A stretch of DNA of 64,000 bases from Rehmannia glutinosa (taxonomy: Eukaryota; Streptophyta; Magnoliopsida; Lamiales; Orobanchaceae): assembly GCA_016081115.2 (NCBI GenBank), contig CM071936.1:86047943-86111942 (forward strand), in the 5' to 3' direction. The position numbers and the translations under genes are program-made. This document shows, one piece after another, positions 34,228 through 46,682 of the stretch (positions are counted from its first letter, which is position 1; each line of letters begins with the position of its first letter). A model generated the notes under the pieces. It did no database searches and was not told the DNA's origin. It saw only the letters and a list, made by a program, of their open reading frames with translations.

Positions 34228-36236
34228 TGTTGGAAATTATTCGGGTCTCGGATCTAATCCGGGCCAAATAAGATCCGACTTTTCAATCAAATTGAACGGA
34301 AGCGGAAGCGAAGGATTTCAAAAATCGAGTTTCAGATATAAGAACACAAGATCATGCTTATTAAATTTATTCAAACTAAAGGAAGAAAAGAAAATTTACT
34401 TCTTTCGACGATTTTCTTGTTCTTCGCTTTTTCTCCGTTAATCCTTTGAATCCCCGAAGCTCGTAGACACCACGATCTTCCAATTCGATCCTCCCTATCA
34501 CGGTAGTTGTGTGGGCACCAAATAATAATTCTAAGTTCATAACTTTTATTTTCCTACAATGTACTCAATTAAATGAGATCGTATGATTGAAATTTAACCT
34601 GGATCGGAGGAATTGAATAGGTAAAAGTTAAACCACAAATAACACTTTTGAGAATCCCACAAAGGTCGACCTTTAATAAATATGTACTTGCCGCAAACTC
34701 CAATCCAATTGAGTTGGCTAAAAAATAATTTTTCTCTTGCGAATTGTATTGAGCAAAAACTTCTTTTCAAATCAAGTTGATGGAACCAATTGTTATTAAT
34801 GGCTCATAAGATGGGCCGAAAACCTGCTCTTCAAATTGGAAAAAGTAATTGAAAAATCAATTGCAAGAGAACGGCCGAGAAAAACTCTATGGGAATAAAA
34901 AGGGTAATTAAAAACGTGAGTCTCAATTCTGAGATGTGGTCCCCTTTTTATAGGCCTAGTTCAATCAGTTTTCCATTTCAACTCAATTTCCTATCTAATC
35001 AAGAATTCACAATTCTAGATAGATTCAAACTCTAATTAATAATTATCCAATATAATTATCAATTTAATAATTATATTAATATTATAAATATCTTATATTT
35101 ATTTAATTCCAAATACAGTTTTAACTGTAGAATATCATATATTCCCAGAATTAACTAATATTAATATATTAGCCCAAATATTTTGGAAAACTCTTTTCCA
35201 TAAACCCTTAGGAACTGGAAATATTATTTCTAACCCGTTTACTCTAGGAAGGTGAACCGGGGACCATGGACCTATAATTATAAGCTCCAATAAATCGAAT
35301 GAATAATTAACTCTTTAATTAATTTATTCGGCTTATTAATTCCGATATTACTCCACTATAAATCGGAATTGCACTCTTATAATCATAGAATATCTTACTC
35401 TACGAATTGAGCCGATCATTTTGATATAATCATTACATATAGATTAATCCTCCATAGACAATTCGTAATTGAAGCTAGGTAGTATCCATTAAACCTCTTC
35501 AATTACCTCTTATCCTCATTTACCATTAATTCACTAGCAAATGGTTAATTTATAATCAGATTATAAATTAGAGATCTCAAACCATTCAGTTCCAGAATTA
35601 ACAAATGAGAGAATCGTCTTTCTACTTCTCGCAAGAAGGAATGGATTCCATATCTGTGAATTTATATTTCCAGCTATTTAATTCAAATGTGAATCTAAAA
35701 TGCAGGTGTTGTGAATGTCGTAGGACAAACTTAAACGAGCAAATTAAGAATCACATATAAATAAACAGGAGTCTATAATCACTCAGGATTAAGATTTATC
35801 CATATATGATCATCTAGTGATTTAATTTGATTTTTCATTTCTACAACGGAATTTGTATGAAAAATTCAAATTAAATCGGTCCAAGTCCTATATGATCAAA
35901 TCATATATAAATGCTCCCACTGAGATGTCTCCACATTGACGGCCCGAATAAGACAGTCACATTCAAAATGTTCTGGGCCGCATTAATGATGTTTTAATTA
36001 AAGATTCCATACTTTAATTAATTTCATCACAGACTTAATTTTAGTTTATTATCCATAATCTTAATCCTCTTGTATATAACTCTTATATACTAAGATTATG
36101 GTTACAATAAATAAACTAGAGATTTTCATGATGTTCAATAAAATACATACAATATGCAAAAGAGTTCGAACATAATGTCGCCTTTATTAATAATAAAAAA
36201 TAATTCACAATTGCTTTAAGAGCACTATCCCTAACA
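34228..36236 (-). mobile_element. Solo LTR, probably Copia, 2.0 kb
   Basis: Bounded by TGTTGGAAATT and CCTAACA, with TCTCA on both sides (34223-34227 and 36237-36241). No primer site, polypurine tract or internal domain, so it is a solo LTR left by recombination between two LTRs. A TATA-like box, CCTATAAAAAGGGG, on the minus strand near 34945-34953 suggests the direction. The same LTR end with the same TCTCA is present in copy 1 (1-771), so the insertion predates the duplication, or both are alleles. Confidence 0.9.
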
Positions 36237-36377
36237 TCTCACACACTGTGTGTAGAATGTATGGGGGTTTATTTTGACATGTCCAATTATGAGGTATTTC
36301 ACCATTCAAAAAAAAAAAGAAAAAAAATTTAGGGTTTTGCGAAAAAGATGCTCTCTTCTATCTCCTCCCAAACCTCC

Positions 36378-38215
36378 ATGGCCGACGCATTTTGATCTTC
36401 TTCATGAAGCTCGATTTTTTCTCTTTTCTCAGAAATTACAAAATCTCATGATTCTTCTATCCCTGCTCCTAGGGTTTTACCAAGGGTTTCCCCAAACCCT
36501 AATTCTACTACTTGCAAGAATAGCGCAAGCTTCGAACAAGAAGAACGTCAAACGATTTCTTTTACTGCATCTATTGATCCTCCTATACAAACGTCTCAAA
36601 CCGATATAAGAATTGATCAAGAAAATCAAGATCTGTTACATTCTACATGTTTTCCTGAAGTTCTGGATCATCCTGTTGAGCATGCTTCCAAGATTCTCAA
36701 GAACCATCCAAGAACGGATCCAGATTTTCAAGAAACGATTGTGAAGAAATATTTTGCAAAAACGGTGCACTCCGGAGAGGATACAATTCCAGTTAAGAAA
36801 GGAGATTTTTATTCCATAATGATGGATGAAGGGATTTATCATCAACGTACAACAGAGTTACGGGATTCATTAATCGGACAACTCCTACTTCCAAAAGGGG
36901 CAAAGCCATGCACGTTAGAGACATTCAAATCGAAATTGCATGCCGTTTGGAGAATTCAACATGCTTGGCGATTGGTACCATTAGGTAAGGGTTATTTTAG
37001 TTTACAAGTTAATTATATAGCTGACCCTAATCGTGCTTTCGTTAAAGCTTCATAGAATTTAAATCCGGGTACAATCTGCATCACTAATTGGATCCCGAAT
37101 TTCAATTCTTATAAAATTAATACTTCTATGGCACAAGTTTGGGTTCAGATTTATGAACTAAGTATCGAGTATTGACATCCCTCTTTGATTACGAAGATTG
37201 AAAATGTGATACGTACTCCGATCTAAATTGATGGTCGTTCATTGTCCGGGGAGCTGGGATATTTTGTTCGAGTGTTAGTTGAACTTGATTTGAATAAATC
37301 TCTTGTGAATTTATTATGGTTGAAAGGATGGGACATTGCTCGTTGTTTTGATCAATTATGAGAATTTGCCGGATTTTTGCGTTAATTATCGGATTATTGG
37401 GCATCATATTATGAATTGTCGCCATCAAGATGCGATAAAAAGAGCTGACATTGTTCAAACTGATAAGAGCCCAATTCATGGACGATCTATCATTAGAACG
37501 GGAAATCGTAGTAAGATTTTGACTAACAAGAGTAAGGAAGTAGTTTCGGAAACTTGGGTTGATTAAGCCGGAAAGCCCGATTCGCGGAGAGAGATCGGCC
37601 CTAAGGAGGGTGGACCATCCACTTCGGTATTCAAACACGAAATTATTTTAACGTGTTGGGTGATACATCAGAGGATTTGCATGCAGAGAATGAGCCCTCA
37701 TATGTCCGTGCAGATGAGGGCCTCAAAGGTTCAATGTCAATCCCGACGATAGGACTATGGTTCTTTATCAACCACCGAGCAGAGTTCGGTTATTGTTCAT
37801 GAGGACACGATGATCGCACAAAATTAGATGAAAAGAGTTAAGCGAATCTCCAGAGTGCCATGGAAGTTGTATCTAGAAATCATCTGCTTAATGATTATGT
37901 CCTTAGCTCTAATGATCAGTCAGAGAAAGCCATGACTGCATCAACACGGAAGAGTTGGTCTGATATGCTGGATGAAGAAGAATAAAACAAATCGGAAGCT
38001 TTAAAGACCAAGCTAGACAACTCCTCAACTACTCCACTTGTTATTCACTCATGTGCTCCCTCAGAAACTATGAAGGCTCTGGAAATTGCGGCTCGAGGAT
38101 CCTGGGCCGACATTCCACAAGCTACATCAGACCATCAAGATGATAATCAAGCAGGCACAAAAAATACAAATGACAATATCACTCGAAAATCCTTGAGATA
38201 TAAACGCCCTTCATT
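36378..38215 (+). pseudogene. DUF4283 and zinc-knuckle protein, LINE ORF1-like
   Basis: One frame runs from about 36500 to 37330 with three in-frame stops, two at positions where Trp (TGG) is expected, then shifts by one base into 37336-37566. Recognisable parts: LDHPVEHASKILKNHP (near 36660), the DUF4283 core LHAVWRIQHAWRLVPLGKGYFSLQ (near 36930-37010), IDGRSLSGELGYFVRVLVELDL (near 37230), and a zinc knuckle FCVNYRIIGHHIMNC (near 37360) with the second Cys replaced by Tyr. The C-terminal part (to KSLRYKRPSFKL, about 38200) is in further frames. DUF4283 proteins bind nucleic acid, mostly as LINE ORF1. No endonuclease/RT ORF follows, so this is an isolated remnant. Confidence 0.78.
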
Positions 38216-40032
38216 TAAATTGTGCCATTAAGTTATTTTATTGTTTTTTTCTAAAATTTTGCATTATTTTTCCTTTGCTACCTGATCGACTTGTGATCAG
38301 GATCTTTTTCTTTCTTTTTATATATTTTTATTTTTTTAAAGAAAAGGTATTTCACCATTCAAGGTGGCCCAAAGTTTATTTAATTTTGACATTGGTCTCT
38401 TTGGACGACTATATATCATTGTCTTAGTGGAACCACATAGGAGATTCTATGCAATGTATTTCTCCTATAAAGAGGTTGGTATAATGTATTGAGATTTTTT
38501 CATAAAACAATAAAATAAAATAAAAAGATCCCACTACTTACATGATGAAGGGCATAGCATTTATCATTATATCATTCATGTATCTGTCATAGAATGAAGC
38601 ATGGAGAATTGAAATGTTTTCAACTCCTTCACTGTACGTGCTTTTTTGAAACCCCTTTATTTAGAATAGGGTCAAGAAAATTAAATCTAAAGGAACTACT
38701 TATGCTGATTGAAAGTTCAGATTGATTGGTTCTTCAAGTTGTTCTTCATGATTTGACTTCATCTTTAATTTGTGTTTGAAAACTGAATTTCCTTCCAATC
38801 ACTAATCCTCCAAAGTGGATAAAAAAAACTCTCTTGATTGATAATTAATTACATAGTTCTTACCCGGTCGTAGTATTTATTTGGATATTATTCAAGTGAT
38901 TTGATTAATAATTACTGTTAGATAAAACGAAATTGTCAATGATTTTGAGGCAGGAATAACTTTTCTAAAGGCAATATTGCTTCTACTGCATGGATTAAAA
39001 ATAACCCGAGGTAATTTACTTTAAGATACAACAAAACCCTTATATTCTTCTGTAAATAAAAGATAGAAGATAGTGATTTTGTTTTTGCTGATAACTTGCA
39101 TTTTATAGAAAATAAAAAGCTTAGAAAAAGACACAATGCTTCCTTTTCAAAATTACAGTAACAACTTTCAGAATATAACTGAATAAACTGAAAAGACAAC
39201 TATTAATGTCGTAATTTCAAAAAATAAAAATATATTTTATTTTTAAATCTAAAAATAAAATTGGATTTATTAACTTTTATCGAAGCCAAGTAATGGATAT
39301 ATAATATACCCAATTAAAGGCATATTTGGACTAGGCTAGTATTCTAATTTATAAACTCACTTGCTTTTCTCTTTAAAAATATGAGTACACACTCACAAGT
39401 TATCTATGTGGGATATAAAAATACTACGCTACAAACTGCTCCAACAATTACATAATTTCTTACTCTGTCGTAGTATTTAAGTGGATATTATTCAAGTGAT
39501 TATGTCTCGAACACATATGTAATAATATTTTAAATTAAAAGTGCTCGACTAGACCTCAATTTTAGTTGGTAGTACCTTCTTAGGTGTCATCTTATAAGCT
39601 CTATAAAACTTATTTTACTTAATTTATATAGCACGGATAAATTCCGAATAAATGTATAATACAAATAGAAGTTAACTAGTGCATGTCATAAGACTAGGAA
39701 AAATTAATAATTAAGTTTATAAGTTGTATTTGAAGCTACAAGTTCTTATAAAAAAGGAATGTAGAATGTGTTTTCTTTTTCTTTTTTTTTTGTCCTGATA
39801 ATAATACATGAAACTTGAAAGCATGCTAATGAAGGCTATCTATACTCATGATGTATGTATAATTAATGGCGGAGCTAGGGGATCAACCTCCCCATCTCTT
39901 TTTTTTTTTTTCAAAAAAAAAAATTATTAGTAAGAATTTTTGTTTGAAAAAAATATTTTTAGTTAGAATTATATAAATTTTCTTGAGTTTTCTATGTGGC
40001 CCACCTCATTACTGTATCTTGGCTCCGACACT
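38216..40032. other. Anonymous AT-rich spacer, copy 2
   Basis: No gene recognised. Two near copies of a GTCGTAGTATTTA.TTGGATATTATTCAAGTGAT-like sequence lie at about 38868 and 39467 (split here by one variable base), so a local internal duplication is present in both copies of the segment. Confidence 0.5.
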
Positions 40033-40330
40033 CACTACAAGAAAAAATCAGTTTACCTACAGAAAAATATGTAGGTAAGTATTAAGAAAATTGTAAAGTG
40101 TAGGTAATATCATTGTAGGTAAAATATTTACTTACTGAATCTAAAATTGTTGGTAAATACCTACAGAAAATCTGTCGGTAATTGAAAAACTGTCGGTAAT
40201 TTGTCAGTATAATTTGAGGAAAAATGATATTTTTTTATTCTATAGGTATTCTCGTAGGTAATTGTAAAATTTAGTGACAATCATTTTTCGTTGGTAAATT
40301 TTATCAGTAAATTGGAATTTTCTTGTAGTG
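40033..40330. mobile_element. CACTA-type MITE, copy 2
   Basis: 298 bp, CACTACAAGAAAAAAT...ATTTTCTTGTAGTG. Subterminal words TACCTACAG and CTGTCGGTAA are in inverted orientation at the two ends, as in CACTA elements. No ORF. Flanking 3-mers ACT and ATC do not match. Confidence 0.8.
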
Positions 40331-40754
40331 ATCATGTATAATGACGACATAAAGTAAAATATTGACATAATTAATTAATTAATGAACACTTTGCCTTATG
40401 AGGTCATCATGGATATATTCAATGAGTTGAATAGTGAATTGATTAGCTTGAAAGTTTTCAAGTAGAATATGGGTTCGACTTAATTAAATTTTTGATTGAG
40501 ATTATTAAAGTGCGATATGATAAGATAAGCATGTTATGCTCTCTTTCATTTCACAAGGAATTTTTTTGGTTCGAACATGCTATGAAGAGACTAGACTGCA
40601 CACTGCATATTGGCCAAGAGAATTGGAGAATAAAAACCTGCTTGATAGGATATATAGACAATGTTCTCTTACCACATTCATTCATTATTCTTACAAACCA
40701 CTATTCACCTATCATTTCATGGTACATTACTATAGACAATTTTTTTTTAGGAGA

Positions 40755-40850
40755 AAAAGAAAATGGGATGTCCTGAGAGGAGAGAGAAATGAGACTTGAA
40801 TTTGGGTCTTCTTGCCCAATAATATGTTATTTGACCACACGAGCTACATC
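40755..40850 (-). repeat. Possible tRNA-derived SINE fragment
   Basis: Shares text with 27280-27390: GGGATGTCCTGAGAGGAGAG, ATGAGACTTGAATT, and GACCACACGAGCTACA. Minus-strand A-box-like TAGCTCGTGTGG and a weak B box. Tentative. Confidence 0.35.
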
Positions 40851-41072
40851 TGAATTCTATATTCAAACAAGACTTTTTTGGACTAAAGTTATTAATGAAT
40901 TTATTTCGTGTTTAATTAATTTGCTGTAGTAAAATAGGAATTAATGAGATAGATGTTCGACTATATAGCTCCATATTACTTCAATATTGTTCATTTCGGA
41001 ATTAATATCGTGGTTTAACTTTTGAGTTTACCGCGAAGAGCTTATATAATGGAGATACTATTCAACATGACT

Positions 41073-41375
41073 CACTACAAGAAAAAATTCCAGCTTATCG
41101 ACATAATTACCGACATAAATAATTTTGTCACTAATTAAACTTTACAGTTACCTACAAAATAAGAAATATATTTTCCCCAATTACCGACAGATCACCGACA
41201 ATTTTAAAATTTACCGACAGAAATATTGTAGGTAATTTACCAACAGTTTTAGATTTTGTAGGTAAATAATTACTTAAAATGATTTTGCCTACAACGATTT
41301 TATCTATACTTTACAGTTATCTTAATATTTACCTACAGAAAAATCTATAGATAAACTGATTTTTTTCTTGCAGTG
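41073..41375. mobile_element. Second CACTA-type MITE, copy 2
   Basis: 303 bp, CACTACAAGAAAAAATTC...TTTTTTCTTGCAGTG, with TTACCGACA words near one end and TACCTACAG near the other. Related to 40033-40330. No clean flanking 3-bp duplication. Confidence 0.8.
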
Positions 41376-42255
41376 AGTTATAAACTAATGATCATCCCCA
41401 CTTTAGTTATTAATGTAACTAAAAGTGGGCATTGTTCACATATCTAACAATCTTCCTTTCAATCAAAAGACTGTCGAGCCTCCTCAATTCATTATTTGTC
41501 TTCCTTATGCATCTTCACTAGAAGATTTTGCTTCGTCGAGTTAGACTACTCATCATCTTCGTCTTCATCCGTCGTGAACTGACTACGATGTAAATACCAT
41601 GCATCGGGACATTTACTCCTATTGACCATGATGTTGACAATAAATATCAACAATTACTTTCTCTATTTATGGGAGTCTTCTAAAATATCTAATATTTCTT
41701 CTGAAATACAGATTCATGAATAAATCTTATATGGTCTTGACTATGACATTAAATTACTAGTTACATGCCACCTTTGATGTGAAGTACATTTAACTTTGTT
41801 GCTAGAAAAAACATAATATACCAATTCTTGGCAACATTGTGAGTGCACTAAGTCACAGACTCATTTATTTAACAAACATGACTAACAACCGTTTCTTTTC
41901 TAGCATCATGCGAACTGTATTTTTATTGTTGTTCCAACTGCTCAAACTGCCAAAAAAAGTTCTCTATCTGCTGACAACCTTATAAAACATGAAACATATA
42001 TAAAAGGTTCCCCTTGACAACATAGTGCTATTTCTTTTGTCAAATTATAACTTCCAAAAAGATTATATAAATTTGACAACATAGAATATTTTGGTTAGTT
42101 TTATAAGTTGACTAGAAGAGGGTGGTTGCCGGCGGGAGCCGAATTATGAGAATAATGGGAATCTATGACAATTTTCTCAATTTTCAAAATTTGAGCTATA
42201 GCAAGGTACATGAATATTGCTGGTACAAATATTATCAAAAGTATGACTTTTGTGG

Positions 42256-42930
42256 TCATGAAACTGAAAGTTATGTAATTTATGAGCTCACAAAAATATG
42301 TATAGCTAGGGGGACCTGTAACACTAGGGACAGAGCCTAATAATGAACGTTAGGTGGCTGGGACGACATTTAGTTTTTCCTTAAAAATGGTCGATAAATA
42401 TAGGTGTTTTTTAAATATTTTATACGGGGTAAGATCAAAATTAATATTATACATAAAAAAGTATATTAATTTCGCAAAATTTATAAAGTTGAGGCCGCCA
42501 CACCCAGATTTAGATTCTTGTTCCACTTCCGTACTCCACTTCCTGTTTCATCATCCAGATGAATGAGACGTGTAAATATATTAAAATAATCAACAACTCG
42601 TGTTTATATCGATGATGCGTTATTCATTAAGTTACATGGAACGTGGAATAAAAAATTTGGTCCCCGCCGCATCCCCCAAGCTCCGTCACTGTGTAACACC
42701 ATTTAGTGTTTTGAATTTTCTTTGATTTGCCTTTTAGTGAACTATAACATGGACACAAATATCATGTATTCATCATGTTCTGTGGTTTGAATTATTGGAG
42801 TTGATATTGTTAGTTACGAGTAGCCAGCCATGTATTAATGAAACCACAATTGGATGTTAAACCAGAATTGGATGTTAACGGATATAATTTTCTATTTACA
42901 AATCACATATTGCATTCTGTATTCTATTTA
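42256..42930. other. Spacer with an unclassified repeat fragment
   Basis: The minus strand near 42650-42695 reads CAGTGACGGAGCTTGGGGGA, a word found at the ends of a common plant repeat class. A similar word (GGCGGAGCTAGGGGATCAA) is at 39867 on the plus strand. No gene seen. Confidence 0.35.
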
Positions 42931-43187
42931 GGGATAATTACAAAAAGTACCCCTGAGGTTTGACCTAATTACAAAAAAACTCAGCTAATTTTAAAACTTA
43001 CAAAAAGTACTCCTGAGGTTTGATTTAGTGTTAAAATTAAGGGGTAATCTGCAATGATTTTACAAATATGAAGGAGGATTTTGAAATATATTTCAAACCT
43101 TAGGGGTTTCTTTTTGTAAGTTTTTAAGTTAGATGGGTTTTTTTTGTAATTAGGTCAAACCTCAGGGGTACTTTTTGTAATTATCCC
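42931..43187. mobile_element. Fold-back MULE-type MITE, 9-bp target duplication
   Basis: 257 bp, starting GGGATAATTACAAAAAGTAC and ending with its complement. TTCTATTTA flanks both sides (42922-42930 and 43188-43196), the 9-bp duplication of Mutator-like elements. The inverted arms extend roughly 90 bp each, and each arm itself contains two copies of an ACAAAAAGTACCCCTGAGG-like unit. No coding capacity. Confidence 0.92.
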
Positions 43188-43751
43188 TTCTATTTATTGC
43201 ATTGGTTACTATCAAGTGTGTGTTTTTGTTGATAGAATTTTGTATATGGCAACAATAATATAGTAGAAGAGCAAGAAAAGTTTGGGATATTTTGGTTATT
43301 TTACTAATAACATCGAAAGGTTAGCCCCGAAATTCAATCAATGTTGAATTTGATCTACCAAATATCCTAAAATGCCTGAGTTATTAAAGGGTCCGAGCTT
43401 TGAGAATTTCACCATCAAATATTCCAAAAAATTGTCCTAAAAACAAAATATTTGATTGGGAATTATTCTTTTTTTATTTTTACTTTTTACTTTTACTTTT
43501 ACTAATAGCCACCATGTTTGAGACTTATCAAATAGGACAAGGTTCTTCGTCTTTTTATGTAGGTCTCGATCTGATTCGGTCCCCGGTTGGACTCGACCAG
43601 AGTTTTCCACCGTTTAGGAAACTAATTCATCTGTAAGGAAAATAACATATGTACATCGAATCATGACATTGTTAAATTTGGGGGACTTGGTACGGTCCCA
43701 CATATGAAGCATGCCCAATATGGGAGATAGCCCAAACCCACCAAGTGAGGT

Positions 43752-43769
43752 TCCATCCTAAAACCAATT
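43752..43769. repeat. LINE target-site duplication, left copy
   Basis: TCCATCCTAAAACCAATT. The identical 18 bp is at 58021-58038, marking both ends of the LINE that hosts the Gypsy block. Confidence 0.92.
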
Positions 43770-45211
43770 TTTTTTTTGAAACGAAAATAGTATTATAAAA
43801 TTACTGGAAACGGTCCAGCGCCGATTGAGACAAAAAATTAGGGGGAGAGGCCCACGAGGTTGCCTCACAAGATGTACTTTTGGCATAATGGGCAAACTCG
43901 TGTGCAATAGAATTTTCTAATCTAGGAATCCAGAAAAAGCCATTAAAATTAAAATTCACCAACAAAGAATTAATATCGGATATGAGCGGTTCATAGTCAG
44001 GGTGAGCGTCGATGTTCCGAAGCGCAAGAATGATGTTCGCCGAGTCGCTTTAGAAAAGAAGGACATGGTTGTTCGAGAAGACTTGACTAGAAGAATCGCT
44101 TCGAAGAAGAGCTAAAGCCTCCGCCACGTCGGGGTTTGAGATCTTGGGGAAGGACTTAGCAAAACCTTTAATGAAGGTTCCAGAAGAGTTAACCATGCAA
44201 ACACCAAATACGAGCCTGTGGATGTGTGGAGGAAATAGCACCATCGAAAAACACATGAGTACCCGGGGGAACAACATGCGGCGGGAAAGGCGTCGAGATG
44301 GATCGTGAAGGCCTTTCCGGCCAAAGATGGGCTTCCCGAAAAGATGAGAGTGTGTGGCAAGCCGATGTAACAATAGCGATTGGTGATGCCGGGGAGTCCT
44401 CGAAAACCTTTTGATTAAAAGCATACCAGATCCCGCTACAGAGTGTAAGGACGTAACCACTAATATCTGCTGAACACATGAGTATGAGGTCTCTGACCCA
44501 TAATTCACCTGAGCTTTGGGAGAAATGTGATATAACTTCATGAAGACCACCTGTGTACCATACTTGAGATGCGATTGGACAACGGAAAAATATGTGGGCC
44601 ATGGAAAAATCTGGAAAAGTGCAAAGCGGGCAGAGGTTGCAATGAGAGAGATGACGACGAGCGAGATTTGATGGGCTCGGGAGGGTGCGGGTGAGGAGTT
44701 TCCAAGCGAAGTGGATGACACGACTCGGAATATTTAACGCCCATAATTTTTTCCAAACTGGCGATTGTCCCTGGCTTGATGAGCCATGCTCCGGTGCTTC
44801 TGGGAAAACCCCCGGACAGTTCAAAATAAGATGGTAAGCCGATTTGACCGAGAATTTCCCATTTTTATTGTGAAACCAATACCAATAATCTGGCCGAGAG
44901 GAGCAGCTCAGCGGGATAGACAAGATCGATGACGCCTCCTCCTCCGAGAAGAGATTATAAACAAGGTCAGAGTTCCATGTATGCGAGTCCGGCTGAATGA
45001 GGGTCGAAACTGGGGTATTGGGTGAAAAGGATGCCGGGAGAGGCGATTGCACTAAAAATGGCGGTCTGGGGATCCACGGGTCTCCCCAAATCCTGCTATT
45101 AACTCCCGAATTTATCCGCTTTAGGCAACCCAAATTCAAGACCCGGATTCCCTGAAAAATGCTTCGCCATGCAAAAGACGGGCGATAGCCGAGTTGCGCA
45201 TCAAGTACTGT
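43770..45211 (-). pseudogene. LINE 3' half: zf-RVT and RNase H
   Basis: Minus strand, beginning as poly(T) at 43770 (the poly-A tail) next to the 18-bp target duplication. The frame 45211-44189 encodes the end of RT (LDAQLGYRPSFAWRSIFQG, then INSGVNSRIWGDPWIPRPP), the zf-RVT domain (WYWFHNKNGKFSVKSAYHLIL, NIPSRVIHFAWKLLTRTLPS, CNLCPLC with HIFFRCPIASQVW) and the start of RNase H (FFDGAISS). A frameshift near 44200 passes into another frame that ends in a stop near 44053. The same ORF continues upstream at 57653-58020 without loss of frame. Confidence 0.93.
45207..45211. repeat. 5-bp target duplication of the Gypsy block, left copy
   Basis: ACTGT, repeated at 57648-57652. Removing 45212-57652 restores an uninterrupted LINE frame. 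Confidence 0.9.
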
Positions 45212-46643
45212 TGTTAGAGATTTTTCTAACCGCAAGTGTACGGTTGTCAAGTTTTAATATAGTGATATGAGTAGGGTTGTCGTATCCACAGGGAATGCGT
45301 GTATAAGTACCAAGTATAAATTACCTATGCTATATTTGTGGATCAATAATAGATGGATGTCTCAATTTATAAATAAAAACAACTAGATATAACTAATCAA
45401 AATATAAACATCTAAATCTATGGGAGAATGAATTCTAGAGGTATGATGAATCTAGTTTTCCCTTATATTATCAATATGGTATACCAATCACAAATTACCA
45501 ATTTATAAGTCTAGATTCCTACAATAATCATTTTTCTCTCGAGTGCCAAATGATTTTAGATCACAATTGGGAAATCAATATCTCTATAAAAATCACCAAT
45601 TGAAATCTCAATAAAAACTATGAATCTTGGTTGATGACTTCAAAGGATTCACAAATCTCTCAATTCTATGAAATCCTAGATTATGCTATTTCAAGGTCAT
45701 GTATTCAATTACCTCTCTCAAGTGTCAAATCAAATACACCAAACACTCTAAATTATTGATCAAGTAATTTAGAAGCAATAAATCCAAATAGCACAAATAG
45801 ATTGGGAAATCTAGATTGACAAACCACAATATCAAAACATAAGTTCAAACATAGATTACATCATCCCTCTAGAACTATAAAGTTTAGCTCACGATGAAAA
45901 TACAAATACCCATAATCAAGTGAGAATGCATCTCAAATGATATACAATAAACAACAAAGAAATAATTAAAGAGATTAAAGAAGAATCTTATCTATTTCTA
46001 GATGATAAATGTCTTCAATCCTCTTCCCCAACTCTTCCCTTGTGTATTGGTGGTGTTGGTTTTCATCCCCAAGTGTCTTCCATGCCCTAGTTCAAGCCTA
46101 CCATGTATCTATTTATAGTACCCTCCTTTTAGATCCAAAAATCGGACATTTCTTGTTTTGTCCGCCCATGGAAGCCGCAATTTTCGAAAATGGGCGCTGC
46201 AGTGCCAAAACACAAACCCAGACGACCCTTTTTCTGTGGCGAGCAAACGTCCGAATTTGCTTTGGGTGTCTTCATAAGAGTTCTAGCCCTCTCTCTTAGC
46301 TTTCCATATCCACTTGAATCAGCTCCATAGCAATTTTGTAGAGAAAGTTATGACCAAAATACTAAAACCTGCCAGTGCTAGAAATTCCAGACGCGTTTGG
46401 ACGTTTCTTCAAATCAATCTTTCGTTGTTTGATCATCCTTGCTTATTTTGACACACGACTCATTAAATGACTCTAAACTCACTATAATTATCCCTCAACA
46501 TGGCTTGGCCTCTCAAATGACTCGAAACAATAGAAATTAATGCCTAACCTATGAGATATAACAAAAACGACTCAAAATACTCAAAAACAACACAAAACTC
46601 AAGTCTAGGAAGCCCAAATCAATGGTATAAAACCAAGTGAACA
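45212..46643 (-). mobile_element. LTR1 (subfamily 1, 3' LTR)
   Basis: 1432 bp. Almost identical to LTR2 outside the GC-rich region; its palindrome array is reduced to one imperfect unit (46192-46206). TATA box TACTATAAATAG at 46108-46119 on the minus strand. Confidence 0.92.
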
Positions 46644-46682
46644 AATACCCCCAAACTTAGAATATTGCTTGTCCTCAAGCAA
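46644..46682 (-). promoter_or_regulatory. Polypurine tract and adjoining hairpin, unit 1
   Basis: The minus strand reads CTAAGTTTGGGGGTATT up to the LTR start, the plus-strand primer of Gypsy elements. Just before it lies TTGCTTGAGGACAAGCAA (46665-46682), a perfect hairpin with a 6-7 bp stem and GGAC in the loop. Confidence 0.8.

Larger units (their letters stand above)
35451..42255 (+). repeat. Copy 2 of the 6.8-kb duplicated segment
   Basis: Collinear with 1-6855, but with longer intact reading frames, cleaner inverted repeats and complete CAG/CTG words. It is flanked by continuous sequence on both sides, so this copy is the more trustworthy representation of the locus. Confidence 0.93.

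Noticed and set aside
44050..44756. Alternative-frame ORFs over the LINE zf-RVT region
   Set aside because: They overlap the recognised RT/zf-RVT frame; only the short downstream part continues RNase H.
46009..46299. ORF in LTR1, and its homologue at 51562-51946
   Set aside because: They start at the same LTR position and run through the palindrome array; neither has a motif, and LTR3/4 do not conserve the frame.
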